This document shows positions 11,238 to 22,451 of a stretch of 64,000 nucleotides of DNA, one piece after another. The stretch spans positions 5,618,191-5,682,190 of the forward strand of contig CM036223.1 of the NCBI GenBank assembly GCA_020631735.1. The letters run 5' to 3'. The DNA is from Saccharum officinarum (lineage: Eukaryota; Streptophyta; Magnoliopsida; Poales; Poaceae). Under the pieces are notes generated by a model, which worked only from the letters and a program-made list of their open reading frames with translations, had not been told where the DNA came from and ran no database searches. A program made the position numbers and the translations under genes. How positions within the stretch are numbered: the first letter of the stretch is position 1; every line of letters starts with the position of its first letter.

Positions 11238-11366
11238 TGGTGATGATGGAACTCTCCATTCTTCTTGATGACCTGTTCCACTAAGAACTTGGCCAGCTGT
11301 TCTCTAATCACAAGCATGTCGATGGGCGCCGTCAAGACTTCAAATTCCTGTGTCAAGATAGAGCTT
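11238..11366 (-). pseudogene. coding-like segment in CACTA 1, downstream copy
   Basis: On the minus strand a segment begins after a possible acceptor (TTGACACAG) and reads EFEVLTAPIDMLVIREQLAK, then FLVEQVIKKNGEFHH. A second version lies at 12217-12331. The pair keeps its frame and differs by scattered substitutions, so I infer an exon duplicated in tandem with part of its introns. I do not recognise the protein. It may be the remnant of the element's second gene or a captured host exon. Confidence 0.4.
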
Positions 11367-12216
11367 TGGTAAAAAATAAAACTGGGTACATTTACAATAT
11401 ATAAGATCAATGTTGCTCCTAGCAGAGTAACAATGCATTGCATTTTTAGCTTATTTTTTTGGCAGATCAATAAAGAGTGTGACAATAAAGAAAATATGTG
11501 TTCAATCAGTTTACAGATCAAAATAAAGGATGCACACAAGAGTATGTATTGTTCTTCACTAAGACTTTGATCGTGCTAAAGAGCACTAAAGTACCAAGTA
11601 ACAAGTGGAAACGAAGAGCTTAATCTGCATTGATTTTATTTTGGCATGGAACAAAATCAATTTACCTCTGAATTTTTACCTACTTCCATGGCTGTAGATA
11701 TGAGACTGAACTTCACAACAGATATAAATAGTAGTGAAGTTCAGTACTAGAGTCACATGCATATTTTGACTTAGCTATGATTCCTTTCCTTACTAAACAG
11801 AATGATAACCATAAGTATGACCAAATGTTGTGCTACTTATAGTAGTGACCATATGTATGCAGTATGTGCAAGCTCAAGTAGTAACAAAAAAAAATAATAT
11901 GCCAGTCTCGCCAGCTGCAACCTCTGATCTGTTTGAGAATAACAGAATAGGGACACAGTGCTAAACCATACCGTACAATCCAGCAGCAGGTTATGGCAAC
12001 AGCAGAGAAATGCAAGTCTCTAAGTTACCACTAAATATCACATGACTTGACAAAAATCAAGAAGCATCTTCAAATATGTCTTATGAAACCAAACATTGAA
12101 ATCATAGCAAAATCTCTATTGCTGTTAAATTGGATTGACAAACCAAATCCAAATAATCCAAAGAGTTAAGATATGTTATATGTGGAAGGCTTACATCACT
12201 GGTGCTTAACTTGTAG

Positions 12217-12331
12217 GATGATGGAACTCTCCTTTCTTGTTGATGACCTGTTCCACCAAGAACTTGACCAGCTTCTCTCTAATCGCGAGCATGTCGATAG
12301 GCGTCGTCAACACTTCAAATTCCTGTGTCAA
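12217..12331 (-). pseudogene. coding-like segment in CACTA 1, upstream copy
   Basis: Paralogue of 11238-11366, about 0.97 kb away, with the same possible acceptor and the reading EFEVLTTPIDMLAIREKLVK, FLVEQVINKKGEFHH. Flanking DNA is also similar for about 40 bases on the upstream (intron) side. No start codon or complete gene can be built around it. Confidence 0.4.
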
Positions 12332-13890
12332 GATAGAACTTTGGTCAAAAAGAAAACGGTACAGTACAATATAGAAGAACATGGCTGGATGTTGGTGCTT
12401 GGTTTCAGATTTTTTTAGTTGCATTTTTACAATGCATAAAAATTGGTAAAACATCAAAGATGCATTGTTCCACATCACACATGCATATAAGCTACTACTA
12501 CTGTAGCGAGCACAAGGAAGAAGGTGGTATGCGCTAGCTTACTAATTTACCTAAATTTAGCTCATCAGAACAATATAATGAAGGAAGCATTCGACATATT
12601 AAATATGATAGAGAATTAACATATATGCTGATTTAACATATAGAGAATTAACATATATGGTAGTAACATAGCAGGTCAGTAACAACAGTCAAGTAATTCT
12701 TATAGCATTATGTTTCATCCTCAAAACATGCAGTCTTGTTATTAAGATGGGCATGCCAGTAACAACATGTAAACACTGCCATACAACTCAAATCAGCACT
12801 AAACTTCTTAGGCAGGCCTCACAGAACCTGATGCTATAACATGAAGAATATCCAAAAGTAAATTAACCTTCTATTTAGACTGCAGCATGCAAAAGTCATA
12901 TCTAAACAACAAGGATGTTCATCTGACCAAGTGCATCAAAGGGCTTTCATAACTGGCTGATGAAGAATAGTACAAAGCTGCCGTTCCACTTAGTACAGAT
13001 ACAGATACGACCAAAGATGGAACTGAACCTGAAACTCATCTAAACAACAAGGATGTTCATCTTACCATCACTGACTAACAGTAACCAACACAAAAATGTA
13101 TGGCAGTGCATTTCGACTTGGGAAGAAGGAGAAGCCATACCTCGAAGTGGGGATCTGGCGTAGTGGCGTCTGCAGCACCTTGGAGCTCCGGCCCCGCCGA
13201 GGTACACAGACGAGGGAGGGGAGCACTCACCCTTTCTCCCTGCAGAAATCAAGCATATCAGATATTATTAATCTGAACACACAAGCATTCGAGTAACTGG
13301 TTTAGTATAGGCACGACCTCAAGAAATTTTGCTGCTAAGTACTGTCTGGCAGTATTGGTTATTTGACCATAGCAGAGAAACATTAGGAACCTCATATATA
13401 TAATCATAGGCATATATATAACAGAAACTGAAATCTGTCTTTGGTTAGTTTAGTTTTGGACTAATTCCACGTTTGTAGCAGAGAAACAATGGAACATAAC
13501 GGGACCTGATAATTTTGCCTGACAAAGTAGACTACCTATTAGTGCAGTCAGTGTTTGTTTGCCAGAAACAAGAAAGAACATGCAGATGTCTTCCCATAAT
13601 TCTTTTTCTGGGAGCCACGTAGGCAACACATTTTAGACTGTGAAGCTATTGCAATTTAACATCAATTCTAAGTATCAGTTTTGAACTTTTTGAATCATTG
13701 GATGGATGGATATTGCACAAGTCTACTACCGTCTAGCTAGCCACGCTTCCATGATTCCATCCAAACAAGCCTGCATCTCAAAGTTAATTCCAGGAGACGA
13801 GCAATAGTGGGGCTTCAATTGACACTATTTTTTTTTTTGTGTAAAGCTTCAATTGACACTAGAGATAAGCAATAGTACCTGTACCTGACA

Positions 13891-14510
13891 CTAGAGATAA
13901 TTCTGCATCCGAGCAATAGTGTGTACACTACAGATTGCTGTCAATTGACAGTTACAGACTCTCTGAACGCTTCCACATGACAGCCCCGGATCCATTTCTC
14001 GCACAATCAAGGACACAGCCGAAGGGAAAAAAGGAAAAGAAGTGAGCGATGTTGTACCTCTCGAGGTGGGCAATGGACGCGAGCGAATCTCGCCCTTGCT
14101 GACACGAAGACGGCCGTGCTCTGGTCCGACGATGCCGCGCCCTGGAGGCCGCCGACGACACGTGACCGCCGGGGCCTGGGCTCGAGTGATGGGGCGGCAC
14201 AGAGGTGGGGGGCTCTGGCCGGAGATGCAGGTGCCGAGATGGGCGGCCGCGACGGCCGGAGCTGGAGGAGCCGAGGTGGGCGCGCGGCGCGCGGCGACTG
14301 CCGGAGTTTTGGACGCGCCAGGATTGGGAGTCCACCGGGGTGGGGTGGGGGCTGCCTCCGGCCGGAGCTGTAGGTGCCGTGGTGTGGGGACTCCACAGGG
14401 CACCGGCCGGAGCTGCAGGTCGACGGCGGCGGTCGGCGGTCGTCGGAGCTCCACGCGTTTTTTATTTCGACCGGGATTTTTTTTCCGACCGGGACGAAGC
14501 TAATAAACCT
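13891..14510. other. GC-rich block in CACTA 1
   Basis: About 70 percent G+C by eye, open in several frames on both strands with proline/arginine/alanine-rich translations. On the minus strand it would lie upstream of the duplicated segments and could be an original first exon or promoter. I cannot choose a frame. Confidence 0.3.
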
Positions 14511-14549
14511 GCGTTAAGATTGGTGTTGTAGATGTGTCCCCGGCCACAA

Positions 14550-14915
14550 CTCAGTGACGCGTCTGTAGAACACGCGTCACATTTATTATCTGTGACTCGT
14601 GTTATCGAGAAGTGTCACGGATATGCTTTCCTATCGGTGACGCGTCCAGCGAAAAACGCGTCACATGCCTTATTTGTGACGCGTTTTGTTAACTAGCGTC
14701 ACGAATACTACAATCTATCTATGACGCGCCTTGACAATACGTGTCACATTTTTTATCCATGACGCGTCTGGTTAACGCGCGTCACGAATACATCGTTATT
14801 AGTGACGCGTCTTGCTCCTGGGGCATGGGCAACAACTAATCGGTGACGCGTCTCGTGAACCCGCGTCACGGATAGATTATTGGTGACGCGTTTCGTTTTT
14901 GTGTCACAAATTGTC
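14550..14915. repeat. right subterminal repeats of CACTA element 1
   Basis: GTGACGCGT and CGCGTCAC motifs alternate, as at the left end (for example GTGACGCGTCTGTAGAACAC). About ten motifs. Confidence 0.8.
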
Positions 14916-15373
14916 GTGTCACTGATAACGTTTTCTGGCATAGTGTGAACTGTGTCAGTTGGTCTGATTTACTTTTTAATATTTTTTCTTTTTTTCACCA
15001 TGTTCAAGTTAATTTTATATTTCAAATTTGTGAGGTGATACCTAACACCATAAGTTATGTTTGAAAAATGCATCATAAATTTGTATCATTACTTTTATAG
15101 GTTAGGACATCTAACAACAAATTAACACTAGATATAGAAATTGTACGAAACATAATTATGAAAAAAAATTAAGTTTCGAAATAAGTTGTGATGTTCGCTA
15201 GCGCTTCTCTAATTTCGAAATTAAAACTCAACTTGTGTATGGAGAAAAAAATAACTTTCGCGAATGGGTGAATGGTATTGTGGACCAACTTAAAAAGTTA
15301 GTGAACTAAATCGAACTAAATGTTAGTCTAAGAAGTTATTTGGACATTGGCCAAATTTGAGGGAGTAATTTGG

Positions 15374-15752
15374 CCTCTTTCTTTTTGAGTAATGTATCGA
15401 AGGTTTTAACATGCGGCGTTGCTTCGCCAGACTTTCGCCCGTAGGAGTCGTCTGGGCGGTGTCTCAATCCCCATGTGGCTAATCATCCTGTCGAACCAAC
15501 TACTAATCATTGTCTTGGTAAAGCTACTGCATGCCTCACCAACTAGCTAACCTGACGCGAGCCCCTCTTTGGGCGGATTTCTCCTTTTGTTCAACCTACG
15601 AGGTATTAACAACCATTTTCAAATGTTGTTCCCCTCTGAAGGGCAAGTTCTTACGCGTTACTCATCCATGCGTCACTAGAAACACCACTTCCCGTTTGAT
15701 TTGTATGTTGGATACCGAGATTGAAATTCGGAGAGGTTCTTGGAGTAACTCT
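15374..15752. other. intergenic, nothing recognised
   Basis: No gene. The segment from 15711 (CGAGATTGAAATTCGGAGAG) is repeated in diverged form at 16231 onward, so a short tandem duplication existed before the next MITE inserted. Confidence 0.3.
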
Positions 15753-16179
15753 CAGAGCATCTCCAAGAGTTTCGAAAACTCACTCCCAATCTTGACTTTT
15801 TTGCAAGATTGAAGAAAAGTTGTTCTCCAACAGCTCCCTATCTCAACTCTCAATCTTTCCACACTTGGGAAAATCGATCCAATCGTGCGGAAATATAGGC
15901 GCGCGTATCGATGAGCCAATCTAGAAGTAGAAGGATGTGGGAAGAATAAGGAGTTGGACAGGATTCTCAATGCAAATGTAGAAGAGAAAAAAGTATAATA
16001 GTGGTTGGAGTGATTTATAAATAGTTCGAGATTCCTGATGTAATTTTTTTCAATATTTTAGGAGTGAGATTTTAAAAATTATTAGATAAACCCAACAAAT
16101 ATGCTCATAATATTTTTTAGCCACTTGTAAAACTTTTTGATTTACTAATTATTTTTTGGGAACTATTGGGGATGCCCTG
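15753..16179. mobile_element. MITE with CAGAGCATCTCC termini
   Basis: Left CAGAGCATCTCCAAGAG and right CTATTGGGGATGCCCTG are inverted repeats with a few mismatches. Flanking DNA (GAGAGGTTCTTGG before, GGTTAGCTGAGTGG after) recurs uninterrupted at 16247-16290, which serves as an internal empty-site comparison. No clear target duplication. Confidence 0.55.
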
Positions 16180-16440
16180 GTTAGCTGAGTGGATTTTACA
16201 TGCTATACACATTGGTCTCTAAGTAAAGATATCGAGATCGAATTTTTTGAGAGGTTCTTGGTGTAGCTTTTAGATGGTTAGCTAAGTGGGTTCTAGATGC
16301 AATACACATGGGTCAAGCCTTAAAATTTGACACCATATGTCTCATTATTGTGGGCTATTTGCCCTCGTGATAGCGCGTGTATTCGTGTCTACAAAAATAA
16401 GATCTTTATACATAACAATTAATACTAATATATAGGTCTA

Positions 16441-16860
16441 CACTACTCTAGGTCAAGGTCAAGGTCAAGGTCAAGCATAATCACAAAACAACCACGGCGT
16501 TGTTGTCCCCAGTTGCTGTGAGATTTCTCATCATATTCTTCTCCAGCGGAGGAGGATAAAAAGGAGATTTTATTTTACTGTGCTGAGATTTGTGTTCGGT
16601 ACGGGTTATATTTTAGTTGCCCAAGCTTATCTTTTCTGGTATCTAATGCCATTACCATAATAGGAGCACCAAATAAAAAATGCAATAATTAACTCCACCA
16701 GTGATAATCAGAACATTCAGAACAAAACGAAACAGGCAAACTACCCCGGGTATTGATGCGGCCGATAAATGTTTCTCTTGTGCATTGACGCTGGCATCCA
16801 GTATTGGATTGCTGATTCAGCTCAAATCGGCTTATTCCCTCCATCATCCCCTCGTGCGAG
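16441..16860. repeat. diverged copy of the upstream repeat of genes 2/3 (block Q1)
   Basis: Starts with four GGTCAA units, then AATCACAAAACAACCACGGC and later GATGCGGCCGATAAATG, in the same order as the tandem 337-bp units at 39096-40104 and the partial copy at 43471-43625. Divergence is clear, so it is an old duplication. No coding. Confidence 0.7.
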
Positions 16861-16984
16861 CATTTCTTACCATCCACTACAAAGCTGGAGTATTGTTTGA
16901 TGACATACGAGAATCAAGGGAAAGGGCTTTGGACTGGCCTAGACATTCCGTGTGGTAACATAGACATAGATCTTTTTTTTACGG

Positions 16985-17948
16985 CAGTGCTAGCGTCCGA
17001 ACGTCTGGACGGACCCTCGCGCACTGCACTCCGTTTTCGCACGCTCCACATGTGGCCCGCGCCGCCCGAGCAACAAGAGGGGAAGGGAGCGGCACCTCCA
17101 GTTCGGAAGGACCTGGCTGCGGCGTCGTATGGATGCCCTGCCGGTGTTGGGAGGAGAACATACCGAGACGATGCAGTAGAAGGCGAATAGGAGAGATGTA
17201 ACACATGCTTTCGAAACATCCAAATACAAAGTTGCAACATATGCATGAAGGCATGCGAAACATTTGAAACATGCTTCTGAAACACTTGAAAAACACCTGA
17301 AAACACTTGAAAACCATTGCAACCATACGCAATATCCAGATAAGACATATGCAACATTCAGATAAATACACTTGCAACATGGGTCCGGAAAACACAGATA
17401 AAACATTGGTAACAGATCTTTGCAATATACATGTACAACCATTGCAACATATGCAACATCCATCTGAAACACTTGCAACATACATCTGAAACACTCGAAA
17501 CATACGCTTGCAACATGCGCTTTCAGCAAAACATGACTGTTAGGCGGGTAGAGCACGACATAGCAGGATCCCAGCTGTGCGGTCACATTGGAGAAGGAGG
17601 ATGGCAGCGGGCGGGCGGTTGTGCGGCACCTGGCGATAGGGCACACGCGGTGCCCGCGGTGGAGACGACAGCAACAGTCGGGTGGTGTGGTCTTGTGCGG
17701 CGAGCACGCTGCGGCAGTACGGTCGTGGGGGAGCACGCCGTGGCGGTAAGGGCGCGGCGACGGTGGAGGGGAAGGTCGGCGGGAGGCGTGCAGGAGCCAC
17801 AGCTGAGCCGGTTGCGGAGCAGATGCGTAATTTTTTTAATCTGCGGTGGCTGGAGGGGAGCGGAGGGAGCGGATAGGAATGACAGCTTCTGGACGTCAGG
17901 TCCACCAAGGGGGGCGTCCGGCGCGGACGGACGTTTGATTCCCAGCAT
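16985..17948. mobile_element. CAACATATG-repeat element, copy C
   Basis: The left end (GTGCTAGCGTCCGAACGTC) and the right end (GGCGCGGACGGACGTTTGAT) are imperfect inverted repeats rich in CGTCC/GGACG. Between them lies the repeat block (17205-17516, e.g. GCAACATATGCAACATCC) and a GC-rich block (17560-17880). Same architecture as copies A and B. No transposase. Confidence 0.5.
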
Positions 17949-17950
17949 TA

Positions 17951-18031
17951 CTCCCTTCGTCCAGAAAAAGAACCTGGACACACGCTGTGTCTAGGTTCAA
18001 AACTAGAATTGTGTTTATTTTACGGAGGGAG
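17951..18031. mobile_element. short Stowaway-like MITE (81 bp)
   Basis: CTCCCTTCGTCCAGAAAAAG at the left, TTATTTTACGGAGGGAG at the right, TA on both sides (17949-17950, 18032-18033). A much-reduced Tc1/mariner derivative. Confidence 0.6.
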
Positions 18032-18154
18032 TACTGTTTTTTATATGCATGAACAGCTGTCATAGTTGGGAAAGGAGACATGGAAAAATTCTGGTTATTG
18101 TCAGAAATATTGCACCAAATCTATATACTTTTTTTTGGAACACCAAATCTATAT

Positions 18155-19370
18155 ATTAAAACAATAAGAAAGAACATAACAGTTCAAGAAGATCCCAATA
18201 GCAACAGATGGGTTAGACACGTGCTGCCTATCGCGCGTCGGACAATGAGATTAAAGAATATATAGAATTATGGGAAACATCGGAATGTTGAAAACGAGGA
18301 TAAGATTATTCTTTGGAGATGGACATCAGATGGTGATTACACAACCAAGAGTGTTTACAGGATTCAATTCATGGGGCTCTATAACAAACTGAAGATGAAT
18401 CCTATTTGGAAGTCCAAAGCTGAACCAAAATGCCGGTTCTTTGCAGACTGATGCATGGCAAAATTCTCATGGCGGAAGATCTACAAAAGAAAGGTTAGAA
18501 AAATGAACCAATTTGTAAGTTATGCAACAATGAACAAGAAATCTACATGCAAAGATTGCTCCTACACAAAAAGAGTTTGGACAATCATCAACGGGTAGTG
18601 GAACTTGTCATCGCAGGTTAGTGCAAACTTACAGGATTCAGTCCACAAATGTTGGAAAAGATGGAGGAGAAAAAATTGAAAAATCCAAAAGAAAAGAGTT
18701 CGGCGGTATCTTAATTTATTTTTGGTGGAACATATGGAAGGAAAGAAAATGGAGGCATTTTAGCAGGAAGAGCGACGACAAGAAGAGGTTGCCTATCTCA
18801 TCAAAGAGGACATTGAGTAGCATCGTATAGCGTTTGACAAAAACCATGACGGATAGAGAAGCTTTGATTTAGTCTTAAGGTTTTTTCTTCGTTTTTTTGG
18901 TCCTCTATTGTTGGAGCGACGGTGTGATCCACCGCCGGCGTTGGCGTCTCTCGTCGTTTTCCTTCTTAGAGGTGTTGTTCTAGAGGTCTTTCTTCACGCA
19001 AAGTTGGCTAGAGGATTTGTGCAAGGTTTATTGCGAATTGCCTTTTTTTTAACGGCGGCCTTTGGTCGCTGCCTTCAAGGAAGCGTGTATTGCGAATTGC
19101 CTTCACTAGGGGAAGACAGTAGCTTGCTTGAGGCCGGCTTTGATGGTGTGGAATGTTGCAGCAAGTTTGGGTTAGGGACTTTAGTCTCATTCCTTTGTAT
19201 GTCTTAATTATTAGCTTTGTGTCACCGTATGGTGAAGTGTGGTCTAAGCACCATGAGTCTGTTCTAAATGGCTACTCATTCATTTGTGATATTCCTTTAT
19301 CTAAAAAAAATCTGCTTTTGTTCCTCTGTTATCCTTTCATGTTGCTGTTTATTTGATAATTGCACGCTAG
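18155..19370 (+). pseudogene. LINE (non-LTR retrotransposon) 3' remnant
   Basis: Translating several frames gives parts of the C-terminal region of plant L1-type LINEs: IIWRWTSDGDYTTKSVYRI-type text near 18300 (reverse-transcriptase-associated zinc-binding domain), then NPIWKSKAEPKCRFF and KLCNNEQE near 18400-18540, and IYFWWNIWKERKWRHF at 18712-18760. Frames shift and stops occur, so it is dead. The T-rich stretch after 18870 could be its 3' end. No full reverse transcriptase or endonuclease is present. Confidence 0.6.
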
Positions 19371-19464
19371 AAATTTCTGATATAATATGACGTTGTTTCT
19401 TGGGAGATCACCGAGAGGGAGAGGTGGCGATAGATACGAGTCTCAGCTGGCGCTTTGCTTCTTG

Positions 19465-19870
19465 GGACTGGAATGATGCGTGGTTTGTTCTCATGGTCGC
19501 TATTCCAAGAATCCAATCATTGATGTGGTGATTCTTCCGTTTCTTAATGCTGTATTCCTATTCAGTCATGGTCGTCGTCGTCGTCGTTGAGATTATATTC
19601 TTGTCTATCCTTCCCTTGTATTGCAAGAGGTGCCAAATCTCTTTACAACCGTCCAAACAAATCTGAGACAAGCTCACAGCTAGAGCCACAGTGCATGCAG
19701 GATAAATCTTTACTCGGTTGGAGACTATTATATTAACTAATAATTGCAAACTCGACGACGTGATCCAGTGAGCGCCCCCCCCCCCCCCCCCCCCCCCCAT
19801 ATTCGCATTCGGTCTTCGTCATCGTCGTCGCGGCGATGACACACATATTCTATCCTATCGACACATCATT
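19465..19870 (+). repeat. gene-less copy of the gene 2/3 upstream block (P1)
   Basis: ACTGGAATGATGCGTGGTTT followed by TGTTCTCATGGTCG and TTCAGTCATGGTCGTCGTCG matches the region just before the TATA box of gene 3 (43743-43900). It is interrupted by a stretch with a run of about 24 C (19775-19798). No coding part of a family gene follows. Confidence 0.5.
19775..19798. repeat. poly-C run
   Basis: About 24 consecutive C. Length is likely variable and hard to sequence. Confidence 0.9.
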
Positions 19871-20041
19871 GCAAGGTGAAATCTTTGCATACACACTTGT
19901 CTGAGGCTGTGAGGCGTCGTTGGGTGCACGCGAACTAATATAAACTCCAGTAGCTGATGAGACCATTCCAAGTGTAAAGTATCGTGCACGTTAAATATAA
20001 TGATTCCTTTTCTATATATGATATTTTGCTGACTTGGCATA

Positions 20042-20660
20042 TATAGTATTGAAAGGAAGAGAGTATCTTTGTCTGATGAGGACACAATCATTTGGACTTA
20101 TAACTCTTCAGGAAAGTACACAGTTCAATCCTTATATGCTGTAGTGAATTTTAGGAGGATTACCCTGGTACCGTTTGTTAGTTCGGTGTGGAAGTTGAAT
20201 ATACCACCAAGAGTGCAGTTTTTTCTTTGGCTATTGTCTAAAAGCAAATTGTTAACCAGAGATAACCTAGCTAAAGGAAGGAGAGGGGGGGGGGGGGGGT
20301 TGACTGATTTGGGAATGTATATCTGAGTTACTGAACTTGAGTTTGGGTCAAGATTTTGAATCGGTTGCTCGTTTTTAGTTAGCTTTTTTATCGCGACCGG
20401 GTTGTGCGCCCGTATTTCATTAAGAGGAGAAGAATGTCAAGCTTACACAACCGACCACGAAACCGGCTGAACGAGGCGAGAGGCCTCGGGTCAGCACGGC
20501 AGGAGATCCTACCAACTACTGGATCGACTTGGAAATTTCGAAATGAACTGTGTTTTCAGGGGCGCAAATGGATGGGAGTCAAGGATATGATGTCCAAGAT
20601 CGCCAAGATGTTAAGAAGATGGGTGCCAATGATGCAACATAATAGAATACTAGTGTTTGT
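20042..20660 (+). pseudogene. second LINE remnant, broken
   Basis: One frame from 20045 to 20283 reads DTIIWTYNSSGKYTVQSLYA and then VWKLNIPPRVQFFLWLLSK, the reverse-transcriptase zinc-binding domain of plant LINEs. After a G run (20285-20299) and about 200 unrelated bases the C-terminal part resumes (WKFRNELCFQGRKWMGV near 20530, then IAKMLRRWVP). So the copy is interrupted and truncated at both ends. Confidence 0.65.
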
Positions 20661-20699
20661 CAGTCAGCGTGCCGAACACTCCACAAACACAACTGGAGG

Positions 20700-21930
20700 A
20701 TCTTGCGAAACTTACAAACCCTAAGTAGTACAATACTTAATGCACACAAGCGCCAATAACAATGAGGTATGTACCGATCAAAAAAACAATGAGGTATGTA
20801 AACATTACAAAACACTAGTCCTAAACCTAGAGCAAGCGCTAAAGTGGCCTCCAATTAGTTTAAGAAATAATCCTCAAAATGGTCAAGGTATGGGGTATAA
20901 TACAACCCAAACCAACCAACTAGTTGTTGGGCAAAGTGGCTGCATCGGCAGTGAGCACCGGATAGCTCCAGTGACCCTATTGAAGAAATCCGATGCTCTG
21001 CTGCATGGACTAGCCGTTGTTGACTATTGGAAGTACATCTATTTGGTGGTTTGTCCGGTGCCTCACCTAAAAATCCCGATGCACTATCAAGAGGACTGGA
21101 TCTTATCTTGACACACCTCAAAACTCCAGTGCATGCACTAGAGAGCTCTGGTGCTCTCTGAGCTTCTCCACTGCGCTACCAACTGCATTTAGAGTATAAC
21201 TCCAGTGTTCACTCTGGTGACCACATGGGAAGTATGCCTCCGGGCTTCTTCAACTCTACCTCGGATTGAGTCCACTTGTAATCTCTGGTGACCCCATTGG
21301 ATAGCTTTGGTGGCATAGGAAAGCTCATGTGCACCTCTCTGGTGCTATTCTGAGCGTATTTCTTTGCGTCCATTTTGTCCAGGTTCACTTTGATGTCTTG
21401 AGCTTCATGCTTGTCCTCTAGGGTCTTCATGACTGCTCTTCGATCTTATTATGAGGTGTTCATTGCTTGATCTCCATCATGGCCTAGCTCAAGTTCGTCC
21501 TTGCATGCTTAGGATGAAAGTACCTTGTATACTAGCAGACATTGTTACTCTTAATGATTATAACCTTGTGTACCGTAAACATTGTCTTACTCTTAATGAT
21601 TATGTTGTTATTTAACCACCAAAATCACTATGCCTTTGCTAGAGCACATGCATGTTACACATTGCCACTTAGCTCGTTGCCTTGTTCTTCCTTTTTCGAA
21701 TTTTCTTGGTTCTACAGTGATGTGGTTTTCAAAATTAGGGGCTCTCGATTTAAGCTTAATTAAATCAAGAGGTCTCTCCATTTCAAGTTTACCATTTAGT
21801 TTGTTATTGTTATCTTTTTTTTTTGCTGTTTGACTTGCCTCTACATATTTCGAGTACATTGTCTCGATGACTCAGTCAAGTTCTCACTTACCCAGAGGCG
21901 TAGAGAAGTCATGCTACATATGTTAATCTT
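20700..21930. other. intergenic, nothing recognised
   Basis: Contains several CTCCAGTG/CTCTGGTG motifs (20960-21350), which could come from an old LTR element, but no paired ends. Short open frames have no recognisable content. Confidence 0.3.
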
Positions 21931-22045
21931 TTCTTACTGGACCGATGTGTGGTTTGTTCTCATGGCCACTAGCTATTCTAATAAGCTCGAGATGATAGGT
22001 TCTTCCGGTTGCCGGTGCAGCCTATTCATATTCGGTCGTGGCATA
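21930..22045 (+). repeat. partial copy of the gene 2/3 upstream block (P2)
   Basis: TACTGGACCGATGTGTGGTT, then TTGTTCTCATGGCC and CTATTCATATTCGGTCGTGG, parallel to P1 and P3. Sequence that could continue it (TATATTCTAAGCCTATCC) appears at 24147, so the DNA between may be inserted. Confidence 0.45.
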
Positions 22046-22451
22046 GCCCAAAAAGTTTGACCCGAACAAATCAAACTAATTTAGTGTCTGTTATAAAAAG
22101 TATATTTCCAGCACGGACGATCAGCTGAGTGGCTATGCAAGAAATACACCGCTAATAAGAAGTACTATTTTGTAGGATCTTGAAAATATAGGAATCTGTA
22201 CTCTCCAAGTCATAGTAAAATTTAGGACTTACTCAAAATCTAAGTGACTAAACCATAGTAAAAATTAGGACTCGTAATCTTATTAAAATTTAGGATTTAT
22301 TCCTTAGCTTAAGATTTGGCCAAACATAAGTTCAACATGCTTGTCATGTACGGGCATGGCCCAAGGCTTCAGGCCTTGCCACCCTGGCACGTGCTAACAT
22401 GCACTGGCCGGTCAGCAGAAGCGTAACCGAAGTGCCAGGCTTCGTTGCCGT

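Larger units (their letters stand above)
10603..14945. mobile_element. CACTA element 1, non-autonomous, 4343 bp
   Basis: Perfect 17-bp terminal inverted repeats CACTATGCCAGAAAACG and CGTTTTCTGGCATAGTG. Flanked by a 3-bp TGA duplication (10600-10602 and 14946-14948), diagnostic for CACTA transposons. Both ends carry arrays of GTGACGCG/CGCGTCAC motifs (10625-11035 and 14550-14915), the presumed binding sites of the element's own protein. No TNP2-like transposase frame exists between them, so mobility would need a helper. The interior holds a duplicated coding-like segment on the minus strand and a GC-rich block near 13900-14500, which would be the promoter or first-exon end of a captured or residual gene. 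Confidence 0.92.
10516..15373. mobile_element. older inverted-repeat element split by CACTA element 1
   Basis: CCAAATTACTCCTCTAAATC at the left and its inverted counterpart (AATTTGAGGGAGTAATTTGG) at the right bracket the CACTA insertion. Without CACTA 1 (4343 bp) and one copy of its TGA target duplication the element would be about 510 bp. No coding sequence in the flanks. No clear target duplication, so class is not assigned. Confidence 0.45.

Noticed and set aside
13891..14531. Proline/alanine-rich frames in CACTA 1
   Set aside because: Open in four frames at once because of GC content; kept only as a GC-rich block.
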